From Bryobacterales bacterium (GTDB taxonomy: Bacteria > Acidobacteriota > Terriglobia > Bryobacterales > Bryobacteraceae): a stretch of DNA of 55,450 nucleotides. The notes beneath the pieces are model-generated. The model was given only the letters and a program-made list of their open reading frames with translations, did not search any database and was not told the origin of the DNA. This document shows, one piece after another, positions 47,076 through 55,307 of the stretch (position 1 is the stretch's first letter; the number at the start of each line of letters is the position of its first letter). The stretch is from contig PLRJ01000102.1 in the NCBI GenBank assembly GCA_003163855.1, positions 13,719 through 69,168 on the forward strand. The letters run 5' to 3'. The position numbers and the translations under genes are program-made.

Positions 47076-48035
47076 TTAGTTATTCTTTCCAGCGCTCTTT
47101 CGAGCTTTTTTCGCAACCGTCTGATCCGAGACTAACACTTCCTCAGACCCTAGCATCGAACGCCAATCTACCGTATTCAGGAAGGACGCATCTTCGCGCC
47201 AGCCTGGTTTCACCTTAACGAAAAGCGACAGAAAAACTTTGCGTTCCAGCAGTTCTTCCAACCGAACTCGCGCCGACGTGCCAATGGTCTTCAGCATCTG
47301 TCCCTTGTTGCCGATCAGAATAATTTTCTGCCCTTGCCGCTCTACGTGAATCGTGGCCGCTATCTTGAAAAGCTTCGGCGTTTCTTCCCAGGTATCCACC
47401 AGGATCGCGCTGGCATGCGGAACCTCCTCCCGCACCACGCGCAGAATCGACTCCCGAATAATCTCGGCCGCCATAAAACGCAGCGGTTGATCGGTAATGT
47501 AATCGCTTGGAAAGAAAGGCTCACCTTCCGGCAAATAGGCCATGATGGCGTGCTTTAACTTGTCAATCCCTTCGCCTTTTGTCGCGCTTACAGGAATACT
47601 TTCGACGAACGGAAACAGCTCGCAGTAGCGCTGTATCAACGGCAGCAGCAAACGTTTGTCATCCACGCGATCAATCTTGTTCAGCACCAGCAGCGCCTTA
47701 CCGCCTTTGCTCAGCGCGCTAACCGCGTGCTCGTCTTCCTCCGTCACCTGCCTCGTCGCGTCCGCGATATACAAAACCAGGTCGCGATCCTGCAACGCAC
47801 CGCGTACCGTGTCCATCATGCGCTTGTTGAAAAGGGAATCTGATTTATGAATGCCCGGTGTATCGACGAAAACAATCTGCGTGTCCGCGGTCGTCAGCAC
47901 GCCTTGGATGGAGGTGCGCGTCGTCTGCGCCTGGTGCGCCGTGATGGCGATCCTTTCACCCACCAGCGCGTTTAACAAAGTCGATTTGCCCGCGTTCGGC
48001 CTCCCTGCGATGCTGACAAAACCGGCGCGGCTCAC
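47076..48035 (-). CDS. era: GTPase Era
   Basis: The 319-residue GTPase for 16S rRNA maturation shows G1 GRPNAGKSTLLN, G3 DTPGIHKSD, G4 NKID and G5 SATKGEG. A C-terminal KH domain follows (ETPKLFKIAATIHVERQGQK, then IGTSARVRLEELL). The start is GTG overlapping the corC stop (GTGA). It belongs to the classical phoH-ybeY-corC-era block. A basic C-terminal tail of about 30 residues (ending AKKARKSAGKNN) is longer than in E. coli. Confidence 0.96.
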   Translation of the reverse strand: MSRAGFVSIAGRPNAGKSTLLNALVGERIAITAHQAQTTRTSIQGVLTTADTQIVFVDTPGIHKSDSLFNKRMMDTVRGALQDRDLVLYIADATRQVTEEDEHAVSALSKGGKALLVLNKIDRVDDKRLLLPLIQRYCELFPFVESIPVSATKGEGIDKLKHAIMAYLPEGEPFFPSDYITDQPLRFMAAEIIRESILRVVREEVPHASAILVDTWEETPKLFKIAATIHVERQGQKIILIGNKGQMLKTIGTSARVRLEELLERKVFLSLFVKVKPGWREDASFLNTVDWRSMLGSEEVLVSDQTVAKKARKSAGKNN

Positions 48036-49306
48036 GTATTCACACCGACGGGCGCAGGCGTTTCCAACCTTGAAATCCGCACCTGGTCCACCCGGCGTTC
48101 ATTTCCTGCCAGCACTTCCACCCGGATTCCGCCACGTTCGGCAGTCTCGCCCACTTGCGGAACATGACCCAGCCATTCGGTCGCCAGCCCGCCCACAGTG
48201 GTCGATTCGGTATCGTCCTCAGGCCGGAAATTCAACAGATCCTGCAACCGGTCCAGATCAAGATTACCCGGCGCCACATACACGCTGTCCGATTCCTGGC
48301 GCACATCCTGTTCATCTTCGTGCTCGTCACGGATCTCGCCCAGAATTTCTTCCACCAGGTCTTCCATAGTGGCGATGCCGGCAGTATTTCCATACTCGTC
48401 AATAACCGCCACCATGTGCGATCCATCGTGCTGCATGGTGCGCAGCAGTTCGGTCACCCGTTTTGATTCGGGCACCGCCGGCAATGGGCGGATCAATTCA
48501 GTAATCGGCTTAACGCGGCGGTCGGCCGGATCGAGTTCGAATATATCCCGCACATGAATGAAGCCCGTGAGATGATCGATATTCCCTTCGTAAACCGGTA
48601 TGCGTGAAAAACGTTCATGGATAACAAGCTGGCGCAGATCTTCCAGCGACCGGTCGGCCGAAATCGCCACAATTTCCGGCCGCGGCGTCATCACTTCACG
48701 CACGCTTTTATCGCCAAACGCCACTACAGAGTGAATCAGCTTGCGGTCGCCTTCCTCCCAGATGCCTTCCTCGGCGCCCGCCGTAATCAGCGCTTCCACA
48801 TGGCCTACCGAATCCGTCTGGACAGGGTGTCCGTTCGCAGGTTTATCCAGGTCCAGCAGCGATTGGAACAGGTGTACCAGTGCCACCAGCGGACTCGCAC
48901 TTTTCGCCAGCAAACGCGCCAGCGGCAGCAGGGGAGTAATCCAGTGCCCTTTTGTTCTTCGATAAAGAAAGAACGGAACAAAGTAAGTAGAAAGTAGCGT
49001 CGCGCCTGCCGACAGGCCGATCGATTCCAGCACGCTCTGCCACTTCGGCGCCTCGGGACGAATCATGGTGCAGAGGAACATCACTCCCAGTGCGGCCAGT
49101 GATAAATGTTTGATCAGCGAAAACGCCAGCGAGCCTTTTTCCAGCTCAAGACCAATCTTCGCCGCCAGCACCTCGCGGAAGAACTCAAGCGAAGGCAATT
49201 CGCGCCGGATTAACCGCAGCGACTCGTGATACAGCAGTTGCACCGACGAAACGAAGCAAAGCAACAGCGTTAGCAGCAGTGCGGCTGTGAGGCAGAGCAA
49301 CGTCAC
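48032..49306 (-). CDS. HlyC/CorC family membrane protein with CBS pair
   Basis: The 424-residue protein has a poorly conserved DUF21-like N-terminus with three hydrophobic helices (about 2-22, 65-82 and 92-112). Two CBS domains follow (VMTPRPEIVAISADRSLEDL and RVTELLRTMQHDGSHMVAVI, then EYGNTAGIATMEDLVEEILG), and a CorC_HlyC domain ends the chain. Relatives are linked to magnesium/cobalt efflux or nucleotide sensing. It is translationally coupled on both sides: GTGA overlaps with ybeY and with era. Confidence 0.9.
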   Translation of the reverse strand: MTLLCLTAALLLTLLLCFVSSVQLLYHESLRLIRRELPSLEFFREVLAAKIGLELEKGSLAFSLIKHLSLAALGVMFLCTMIRPEAPKWQSVLESIGLSAGATLLSTYFVPFFLYRRTKGHWITPLLPLARLLAKSASPLVALVHLFQSLLDLDKPANGHPVQTDSVGHVEALITAGAEEGIWEEGDRKLIHSVVAFGDKSVREVMTPRPEIVAISADRSLEDLRQLVIHERFSRIPVYEGNIDHLTGFIHVRDIFELDPADRRVKPITELIRPLPAVPESKRVTELLRTMQHDGSHMVAVIDEYGNTAGIATMEDLVEEILGEIRDEHEDEQDVRQESDSVYVAPGNLDLDRLQDLLNFRPEDDTESTTVGGLATEWLGHVPQVGETAERGGIRVEVLAGNERRVDQVRISRLETPAPVGVNT

Positions 49307-49860
49307 AGTGACGCCCCCGCCATCTCGGCGCGTTCGATAAGCGTTTGCGGAAGACTAAACTTGCTGCGCCATCGTTGTTCGGCGGCGGCCATCGCCCCGC
49401 CATCTGTTTCGTGGTCGTAACCGGCCAGATGCAGCACGCCATGCAGCATCAAGACTTGTAGCTCCTCAAGCAGTGTATGGCCGAACTGTTCGGCTTGCTC
49501 GGCGGCGCGTTCAATCGAAATAGCGATCTCGCCCAGCATGCGCGCGTCGGCGCTGCTTGGGAACGAAAGTACATCGGTCGGGTAATCGTGATTCAGAAAC
49601 GCGGCGTTCAAGCGGCGCAGTTCTCTGTCGTCCGCTATAAGGCACTCGAAGCCTTTTCCCTCGGCCACACGGGCCTCAAGCGTTCTTGCAAAGCGCGTCA
49701 GCTGCCGCTTTGCCGCGGCGTTCAATTTATACTTCGCGGGGTAAGCTCCGTAGAGCAGGGCAGCCAAGCGGCGCCCGGCTCCTTCATGACTACAACCGGG
49801 CCGTCGCGCTGTGCGTTGCCCGCGTTTAATGTAGAGCAAACTACTACCATCAGGTGACAT
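49303..49860 (-). CDS. ybeY: Endoribonuclease YbeY
   Basis: The 185-residue zinc enzyme matures 16S rRNA and helps ribosome quality control. The zinc motif is HGVLHLAGYDH (H-x3-H-x5-H, about residues 139-149), preceded by DYPTDVLSFPSS and LGEIAIS. The first 50 residues from the ATG at 49860 are basic and do not resemble the usual N-terminus, so a later start or an N-terminal rearrangement is possible. It lies 12 bases downstream of phoH and overlaps the next gene as GTGA. Confidence 0.92.
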   Translation of the reverse strand: MSPDGSSLLYIKRGQRTARRPGCSHEGAGRRLAALLYGAYPAKYKLNAAAKRQLTRFARTLEARVAEGKGFECLIADDRELRRLNAAFLNHDYPTDVLSFPSSADARMLGEIAISIERAAEQAEQFGHTLLEELQVLMLHGVLHLAGYDHETDGGAMAAAEQRWRSKFSLPQTLIERAEMAGASL

Positions 49861-49872
49861 AAAAATACTTAC

Positions 49873-50934
49873 TCAAGACAGAACCGGGAATTCCGGTATT
49901 TCAATGGATGTGTCAGCGGGCGGTTCCACAATCGGAGCCGGCGGAGCTTCGCTGGCCAGCTTAAAAGCCATCTGCCGGTTCGCGCCAATCATTTCGTTGT
50001 AACGGTCGTACGCTTTTACAATGCGTTGAACAAGGTAATGGCGCACCACGTCTTTGTCGTCGAAACTGACGAAGGCGATACCCTCAACACCGCGCAGAAC
50101 TTCTGCGGCGTTTAGCAGTCCGCTCTTCTTGCCGGAAGGAAGGTCGATTTGCGTCTGGTCACCGGTGACGACCATTTTGGAGTTGAATCCCTGGCGCGTA
50201 AGCACCATTTTCATCTGTTCAGTGCTGGTATTTTGCGCTTCGTCCAGGATGATGAAACAGTCATTTAAGGTACGGCCGCGCATAAACGCGAGCGGCGCTA
50301 TCTCAATCACGTTGCGCTCCATCAGTTTTTCGACCTTCTCGGAATCGATCATGTCGAAGAGAGCGTCGTAAAGCGGGCGAAGATAGGGGTCAACCTTCTC
50401 CTGCAGCGTGCCAGGCAAAAAGCCCAGGTGCTCACCGGCTTCAACCGCCGGCCGCGTCAGCACAATGCGCGAAACCTTCTTGTTGAGCAGAGCCGAAACG
50501 GCCATTGCTACCGCCAGATAAGTTTTGCCCGTTCCGGCCGGTCCAATGCCAAAAGTAAGGTCGTGATTCTCAATGGCGTCGATGTAGCGCCGTTGGTTCA
50601 CCGTCTTGGGCGCCAGCACTTTTTTGCCGAAAGTGCGCGACTTACCGCTCTGCACCAGCCTGCGCAGCGAGACATTCGGATCGGCCGTCACCACGCGCAT
50701 GAAGCTGTTCAGGTCACCATTGTTGAAAACATGGCCTTCCTGTACCAGCGTCACGTAGTCTTCCAGAATGCGCATTGCGCGCATCACCGAAGCCTCGTCG
50801 CCTTCCAATTCCAGCCGGTCGCCATCTAACAGGTGGGTCCGGAGATTTAGCCCCGATTCTAGCAGCCGTATATTCTCGTCCCGTGTGCCATACAAGGATT
50901 CAATTCCGCGCGAGATCTGAACAGTTGACTTCAT
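49873..50934 (-). CDS. phoH: PhoH-family ATPase
   Basis: This 353-residue protein (ATG at 50934; a TTG one codon earlier is possible) has an N-terminal RNA-binding-like region (to about 110). The PhoH P-loop domain follows, with Walker A GIGPAGTGKTYLAVAMAV, RIVLTRPAVEAGEHLGF, Walker B CFIILDEAQNTS and VTGDQTQIDLP. It is the first gene of phoH-ybeY-corC-era and is linked by context to rRNA processing. About 35 C-terminal residues form a Pro-rich acidic tail. Confidence 0.94.
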   Translation of the reverse strand: MKSTVQISRGIESLYGTRDENIRLLESGLNLRTHLLDGDRLELEGDEASVMRAMRILEDYVTLVQEGHVFNNGDLNSFMRVVTADPNVSLRRLVQSGKSRTFGKKVLAPKTVNQRRYIDAIENHDLTFGIGPAGTGKTYLAVAMAVSALLNKKVSRIVLTRPAVEAGEHLGFLPGTLQEKVDPYLRPLYDALFDMIDSEKVEKLMERNVIEIAPLAFMRGRTLNDCFIILDEAQNTSTEQMKMVLTRQGFNSKMVVTGDQTQIDLPSGKKSGLLNAAEVLRGVEGIAFVSFDDKDVVRHYLVQRIVKAYDRYNEMIGANRQMAFKLASEAPPAPIVEPPADTSIEIPEFPVLS

Positions 50935-51123
50935 CAATAAAGGTAGGGATGCGGGGGCAGGGGTAAGGTTGGCAGTGGGCAGACGTTACTAGGTTGGCAA
51001 TGGGGCGACTGGCAACGGAAAGCTGAAGTACGCATTTCGGCAGTCGTTTGAACCCACAGGCGCAGGCGCCGGAAGCTCATTCTTTCTGAGTATAACACCA
51101 TTTACGCTAGCGGGAGATTGGGC

Positions 51124-51285
51124 CTAGACTTTGCCGAAAAGCTCTTCCAGACTTCCCGCGTCCATCAAGCGCACGCCCAAGTCTTCAAGCTGCTCAGTCC
51201 CGAATTGGCCAATTTGCTGGCTCACCCATTCTGGTGGTGTGCCAAAGCGCTTGGTTACCACCTTCTGCAAGTTCTCCATCCTCAT
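51124..51285 (-). pseudogene. DUF4351-like C-terminal fragment
   Basis: A 53-codon minus-strand frame reads MRMENLQKVVTKRFGTPPEW, then VSQQIGQFGTEQLEDLGVRL and MDAGSLEELFG. This is the small helical DUF4351 module that ends Rpn-type PD-(D/E)XK nuclease proteins; the frame stays open for a few codons upstream (AGEAA), as in those proteins. The nuclease part is gone. It is therefore probably a remnant, although a stand-alone small protein is possible. The rest of 50938-51473 holds only a weak hairpin and nothing else recognisable. Confidence 0.5.
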
Positions 51286-51473
51286 CGCAGCCTCGCCGGC
51301 ATAAAAAAACTAACTGCTGTGGAACACGCCTGCATTGCAGTTCTATGGCGTCAAGATAATTAAGGCTCCGCGCGTTAGGACGCTCTTCAAAGCGGCATCG
51401 TATTTCTGCATCCGTGAAGACGCAGTGCTCGGTTGATCCCTGAAGTCACAACGGCTACAGCCTGCTGCTTGCG

Positions 51474-51983
51474 CTAGCTGTGATTTTCTGAAATGTGCGC
51501 CATAATCATCGCCAAGGCACCCGCCCCCAGCGCCTGCACTAATTTCGGATGCTGCGCATAGAACCCACTCGCCTGCTCCACAACGGAGGGCGTGGTTTGC
51601 TGCGCATGCTGCGCCACCTGCTGCACAACTTCCGGCGGGAACTGCTGTGCCTGTTGCGGCGTCACCTGCGCTGCTCCCCCTGTCAGCGAACCCAATACCC
51701 CGCCCAAAGCACCGCTGCTAACGGCAGGCCCGGCGGCGCCTAGCAACTGGTTCAAAATCGCCGCGCGTTGCGCCGGATCGGCTTGATTAAACATGGTCGT
51801 GATCATCTGGGAGAATTCAGGCGTCTGGTTCGATTGAAAAGCAGCGTTCAGCCCCGAGGCAATGTGCGCCGTCGGGGCCGACTGGGCTACTTTTTCGAAA
51901 TCCTGGTTCGTGGTTGCTGGCGGATTCGCCGCGCTGGCGCCGCTGTACTGCTGAAGAACGTTAAAGATATCGGCTAGGGACAT
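51474..51983 (-). CDS. Ala/Gln-rich conserved hypothetical protein
   Basis: A 169-residue protein begins MSLADIFNVLQQYSGASAAN. It has a middle helical part with AAFQSNQTPEFSQMITTMF (about 45-63), a Gly-rich hinge (GALGGVLGSLTGGA), a Gln-rich stretch and a C-terminal hydrophobic segment (LVQALGAGALAMIMAHI). It has no signal peptide and may be membrane-associated. The composition recalls the DUF937 module at 43.2-44.4 kb, but I cannot claim homology. It lies 24 bases downstream of the TetR gene on the same strand. Confidence 0.55.
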   Translation of the reverse strand: MSLADIFNVLQQYSGASAANPPATTNQDFEKVAQSAPTAHIASGLNAAFQSNQTPEFSQMITTMFNQADPAQRAAILNQLLGAAGPAVSSGALGGVLGSLTGGAAQVTPQQAQQFPPEVVQQVAQHAQQTTPSVVEQASGFYAQHPKLVQALGAGALAMIMAHISENHS

Positions 51984-52007
51984 GGCTCCATCTTCGCCGA
52001 TTTCACT

Positions 52008-52562
52008 TCAGGTGGTTGCGGCCGATTTCGCCCCGGAAAGCCCGCGCACCAGCGCCTGTGTTCCCCGAACGAACGTCAGTTTCGACGGCGAGGGTCCTAA
52101 ATGGCCCTTTTGCTCCAAAGCAACGAAGCCATGCAGGAACGACCAGAAGGCAGTGGCGCCGGCCTCGTCCAGCGGAGAGTTCGTCGCTTGGCTTACCAGA
52201 CGCAACAGTAATTCCCAAACCGGCCGGCTGACGGAATCGTTTGTAGCCATCAGAAGGCTGTAAAGGGCCGGATTCGACGCAGCGTAATCCAGATATTTGC
52301 GAGCGGCATTGAACAAGGCCCTCTCGCCATCTGTCTCGGCCGCGGCCGACTCCATGGCCATCGCTATTTGATTAGCCGCGCGTTCCGCTAACGCTGTTTC
52401 AATTGCGGCCCGATCGGGAAAGTGACGATATAAGCTTGATGCGCGCACGCCCAGTCGCAGGGCTAGTGTTCGCATGGATAACGCAGCGAGGCCGTCGGTT
52501 TGCACCAGCGCGGCGGCGGTGTTCACAATGGCATCGGAGTTCGTTTTGGGTGGAAACGGCAC
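52008..52562 (-). CDS. TetR/AcrR family transcriptional regulator
   Basis: This 184-residue repressor-type protein has an N-terminal helix-turn-helix (IVNTAAALVQTDGLAALSM; RTLALRLGVRASSLYRHFPD, about 12-50). A ligand-binding domain with the C-terminal WHG-like pattern follows (AFWSFLHGFVALEQKGHLG). The start is GTG. Targets may be the adjacent unknown protein or a divergent gene; no operator palindrome was recognised with confidence. Confidence 0.87.
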   Translation of the reverse strand: MPFPPKTNSDAIVNTAAALVQTDGLAALSMRTLALRLGVRASSLYRHFPDRAAIETALAERAANQIAMAMESAAAETDGERALFNAARKYLDYAASNPALYSLLMATNDSVSRPVWELLLRLVSQATNSPLDEAGATAFWSFLHGFVALEQKGHLGPSPSKLTFVRGTQALVRGLSGAKSAATT

Positions 52563-52607
52563 TGCGAACAGAGTAAGACTTGTGAAGCATCTTGTAAAGA
52601 GGATATT

Positions 52608-53345
52608 TTAGGGTCGAAGTAATTCCGATACCGTTTCAAAGCTATATCCCTGGTCAACCAGTGCCGGAACAATCACTTTCATGGCCTTTAACATCTCTGA
52701 AACGTCCGGATTGGGCTGGATGTCCCGCCCGTCATGCAGGCAAATAATGCCGCCCGGTGAAGCCTTCTTAAGAACCAAGTCCGCTATTGGCCTCGCCGGC
52801 CACTCCCAGTCGTGCCCAATCACCGTCCACATCACTCCCAACAGGCCAAGTTCCCGTTGCACATCGCGCATCCCGAACCAGCGCATGCCATAAGGCGCCC
52901 GTAAAAGTCTCGGCGTCACCCCCACTTCCCGCTCAATAATTTCCTGTGCCAGCGAAAATTGCCGTGCCACCGTCCTGCGCGAATTGATTCTCGGTTTGTA
53001 GCCTAACTTCGGCCTCAGCAGCAAATGGCTGTAAGTATGGTTTCCAATCTCATGGCCAGCCTCATGGATCTGCCGCGCAATAGGCGGATGGCGCAGAATA
53101 TTGATCCCGCATTGAAAAAACGTCGCTCGGATGTTCCAGCGCGCCAGGTACTCAATCAGTTCGAAACTTTTAGGGCTCGGTCCGTCGTCGAAGGTGAGTG
53201 CAATCGACCGCCTGGAACTGCATCCTCGATACACGGAGGGCCCGAAAATTTGCGCCGAGCGTCCGCGCACCGCATAGTTCAGAATTCCTGCGGCAGAAAC
53301 TGTTGCCACCGCCGCACAACCGATCGCCACTGACCTGGTAATCAT
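52608..53345 (-). CDS. Polysaccharide deacetylase (NodB/CE4 family)
   Basis: The 245-residue enzyme has an N-terminal signal-anchor (SVAIGCAAVATVSAAGILNY) and the CE4 motifs. These are LTFDDGPSP (catalytic Asp and metal Asp), EIGNHTYSHLLL (the two metal His residues), RAPYGMRW, DWEWPARP and the late ICLHDG with its catalytic His. It would remove N-acetyl groups from peptidoglycan or an exopolysaccharide outside the cytoplasm. It is divergent from a glycosyltransferase gene across only 51 bases. Confidence 0.92.
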   Translation of the reverse strand: MITRSVAIGCAAVATVSAAGILNYAVRGRSAQIFGPSVYRGCSSRRSIALTFDDGPSPKSFELIEYLARWNIRATFFQCGINILRHPPIARQIHEAGHEIGNHTYSHLLLRPKLGYKPRINSRRTVARQFSLAQEIIEREVGVTPRLLRAPYGMRWFGMRDVQRELGLLGVMWTVIGHDWEWPARPIADLVLKKASPGGIICLHDGRDIQPNPDVSEMLKAMKVIVPALVDQGYSFETVSELLRP

Positions 53346-53396
53346 TTCTTATGTTCGGACTCCTACAGTAGAGCCAGAGTTTTCTCCCCACTTCCG

Positions 53397-54593
53397 ATGA
53401 GCGAAATCGAAAGTTGTCACTTCCTCGACGCCACCAGCGTACCGGGTGCCGCCTTCGCCAACGCTCTAGGTTGCCTGTTACCCACCACCGCATGGCTTCC
53501 CCGTTTGCGGATGGTTGCCGGCGTTGGCGCCTGTCAATCTCATCCATCGCAGGAAGGCACCGTCCTAACCAGAAGTTTCGCACTGCAACGGGGCTACAAT
53601 TACGCCTTTCTTGATCGCGCTCTTGGAATCTCCAGAGACCTCGAAGTCAAGCTCCTTAATGAATGCTGTTCGCCTTCCAAATGCCTGCTGATCTGCACCT
53701 CGCCGCATTGGGCTCCTATCGCCGAGCGCTGGCCCGGTCCGGTTGCCTACTATTCTCTCGACTTCACCTACGCCTACGCCGGAGCACGTCCATCTCAAAT
53801 TCTGAGCTTGGATAAACGCTTGTGCCGCGCCTCGACGCTGGTGTTTCCCGTCTCCCAATGCATTGGCGACTACCTCACCCAGCGCGCCGGATGCGATCCC
53901 GGCCGAGTTGTTGTTCTCCCCAACGCCACGCTAAGCGACAACATTCAATCCGAGGCCGCTCCGCCTATGTCTCGGCCACCAGAAATTCGGCAGCTGTCCG
54001 GCCCCATAGCTGGTGTCATCGGAAACATGGCCGACAACCTCGATTGGATTCTTCTTCGCCAAGTGTTCGACCGGGTTCCAGCCATGCACTGGGTCTTCGT
54101 CGGTCCCGCGACTTCAAAGATCGCCGATGCTGGTCAAAGGGAAGCGCGTAAGGCCGTAATGCGCCACCCGCAGGCCCATTTCCTGGGTGCCCGTCCCTAT
54201 CGCCAACTCCAATCCTATGCCCGCGCCTTCGACGTCGCTGTGCTCCCCTACCGCCGCAGGGAACCCACCTACTCAGGCAGCGCGACCCGCTTCTACGAGC
54301 ATCTGGCCGCCGGACGCCCCATGATTGCGACGCGCAACGTGCACGAACTTCTTGCCAAAGAGCCCTATCTGCGCTTGGTGGACAATGTCGAGGAGATGGC
54401 CGGCGAATTAAACCAGTTGCGCCAGCTTGGCTTCCGCGACGGACTGGAAACCGACCGGATCAAAGCTAGCCGGAGCGAAACCTGGGACGCTCGTGCCCAG
54501 CTTATGCTGCGCAGCCTGACCGAGACGTTGCGCCAAGCCACCGAGCCTGCCTTGCTAGCGCGACAGGAACTTCGCAACTGTCGCCAAGCCTAA
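53397..54593 (+). CDS. Glycosyltransferase, GT4-like
   Basis: The 398-residue GT-B protein has an N-terminal acceptor domain (to about 180). The C-terminal nucleotide-sugar domain shows GVIGNMADNLDWILL, MHWVFVGPA, ARPYRQLQSYARAFDVAVLP and the late RFYEHLAAGRPMIATRN with the Glu expected in the GT4 E-x7-E region. It resembles proteins that add sugars to polymers or lipid carriers in exopolysaccharide synthesis. Paired with the divergent deacetylase it suggests a small surface-polysaccharide locus. Donor and acceptor are unknown. Confidence 0.8.
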   Translation: MSEIESCHFLDATSVPGAAFANALGCLLPTTAWLPRLRMVAGVGACQSHPSQEGTVLTRSFALQRGYNYAFLDRALGISRDLEVKLLNECCSPSKCLLICTSPHWAPIAERWPGPVAYYSLDFTYAYAGARPSQILSLDKRLCRASTLVFPVSQCIGDYLTQRAGCDPGRVVVLPNATLSDNIQSEAAPPMSRPPEIRQLSGPIAGVIGNMADNLDWILLRQVFDRVPAMHWVFVGPATSKIADAGQREARKAVMRHPQAHFLGARPYRQLQSYARAFDVAVLPYRRREPTYSGSATRFYEHLAAGRPMIATRNVHELLAKEPYLRLVDNVEEMAGELNQLRQLGFRDGLETDRIKASRSETWDARAQLMLRSLTETLRQATEPALLARQELRNCRQA

Positions 54594-54694
54594 TTACGCC
54601 AATAGCTTGGAGATCCGGCAAAAGCCTTGTAACCTAACAAATTGCCGGAGCGCCTGTACTAATTGGAGCGGCCCGGCTGGATTGAAACGCTGGG

Positions 54695-55270
54695 ATGCTT
54701 GTTGAGCAGGAACTGATTGAGAAAGCGCGCGGGGGAGATGCTTCCGCCTTTAATCAGGTGGTTCTTGCTTATCGGAAGCGGATTTTGGGGACAATTGCGC
54801 GGCTCATCGGCCGGCCCGAAGACGTAGAGGACGTGGCGCAGGAAGTATTCGTTCGCCTCTACTACTCGCTCGACCAGTTGCGAACCGCCGAGGTGTTTGA
54901 ACCATGGCTTTATCGGCTTACCGTGAATGCGTCGTATGACTATCTGCGGCGCAGTAAGCGGCGTGCCGAGTCGCGCATGGCGGATTTGAGTGAGCAGCAG
55001 GTTTTGATGGCTGATTCTCTAGCCGGCGGTAAACAGCAGGCTGAAGATCAGCAGAAAGGTAAGGTCCGGGAGTTCGTAGATGCGCTCTTCCGGCATGTTT
55101 CTGAAGAAGATCGGCTTTTGCTGACACTTAAAGAAGTGGAAGGCTTATCTCTCAAGGAGCTTGAGAAGATTTACAGCGTGAACGAGAATGCGCTGAAAGT
55201 AAGGTTGTTTCGCGCCAGACAGCGCGTCTTGAAGGCTTATAAAGGCGCTTTGGCAGACGGTAAGTTGTAA
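54695..55270 (+). CDS. ECF-type RNA polymerase sigma factor
   Basis: The 191-residue protein has sigma region 2 (FNQVVLAYRKRILGTIARLI, then VEDVAQEVFVRLYYSLDQL and FEPWLYRLTVNASYDYLRR, residues about 20-90). A spacer rich in Gln/Lys follows, then region 4 (LLTLKEVEGLSLKELEKIY, then ENALKVRLFRARQRVLKAY, about 140-185). It would direct transcription of stress or envelope genes, including perhaps its own operon. The following gene has the position of a regulatory partner. Confidence 0.93.
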   Translation: MLVEQELIEKARGGDASAFNQVVLAYRKRILGTIARLIGRPEDVEDVAQEVFVRLYYSLDQLRTAEVFEPWLYRLTVNASYDYLRRSKRRAESRMADLSEQQVLMADSLAGGKQQAEDQQKGKVREFVDALFRHVSEEDRLLLTLKEVEGLSLKELEKIYSVNENALKVRLFRARQRVLKAYKGALADGKL

Positions 55271-55307
55271 AAAAGAAGTAGTCGCACGAAAGACAGGGCG
55301 AATTTAG

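Noticed and set aside
51592-51786. Cysteine-rich 64-codon frame resembling a metallothionein
   Set aside because: The Cys codons are the antisense of Gln/Ala codons of the hypothetical protein on the other strand; there is no start signal.
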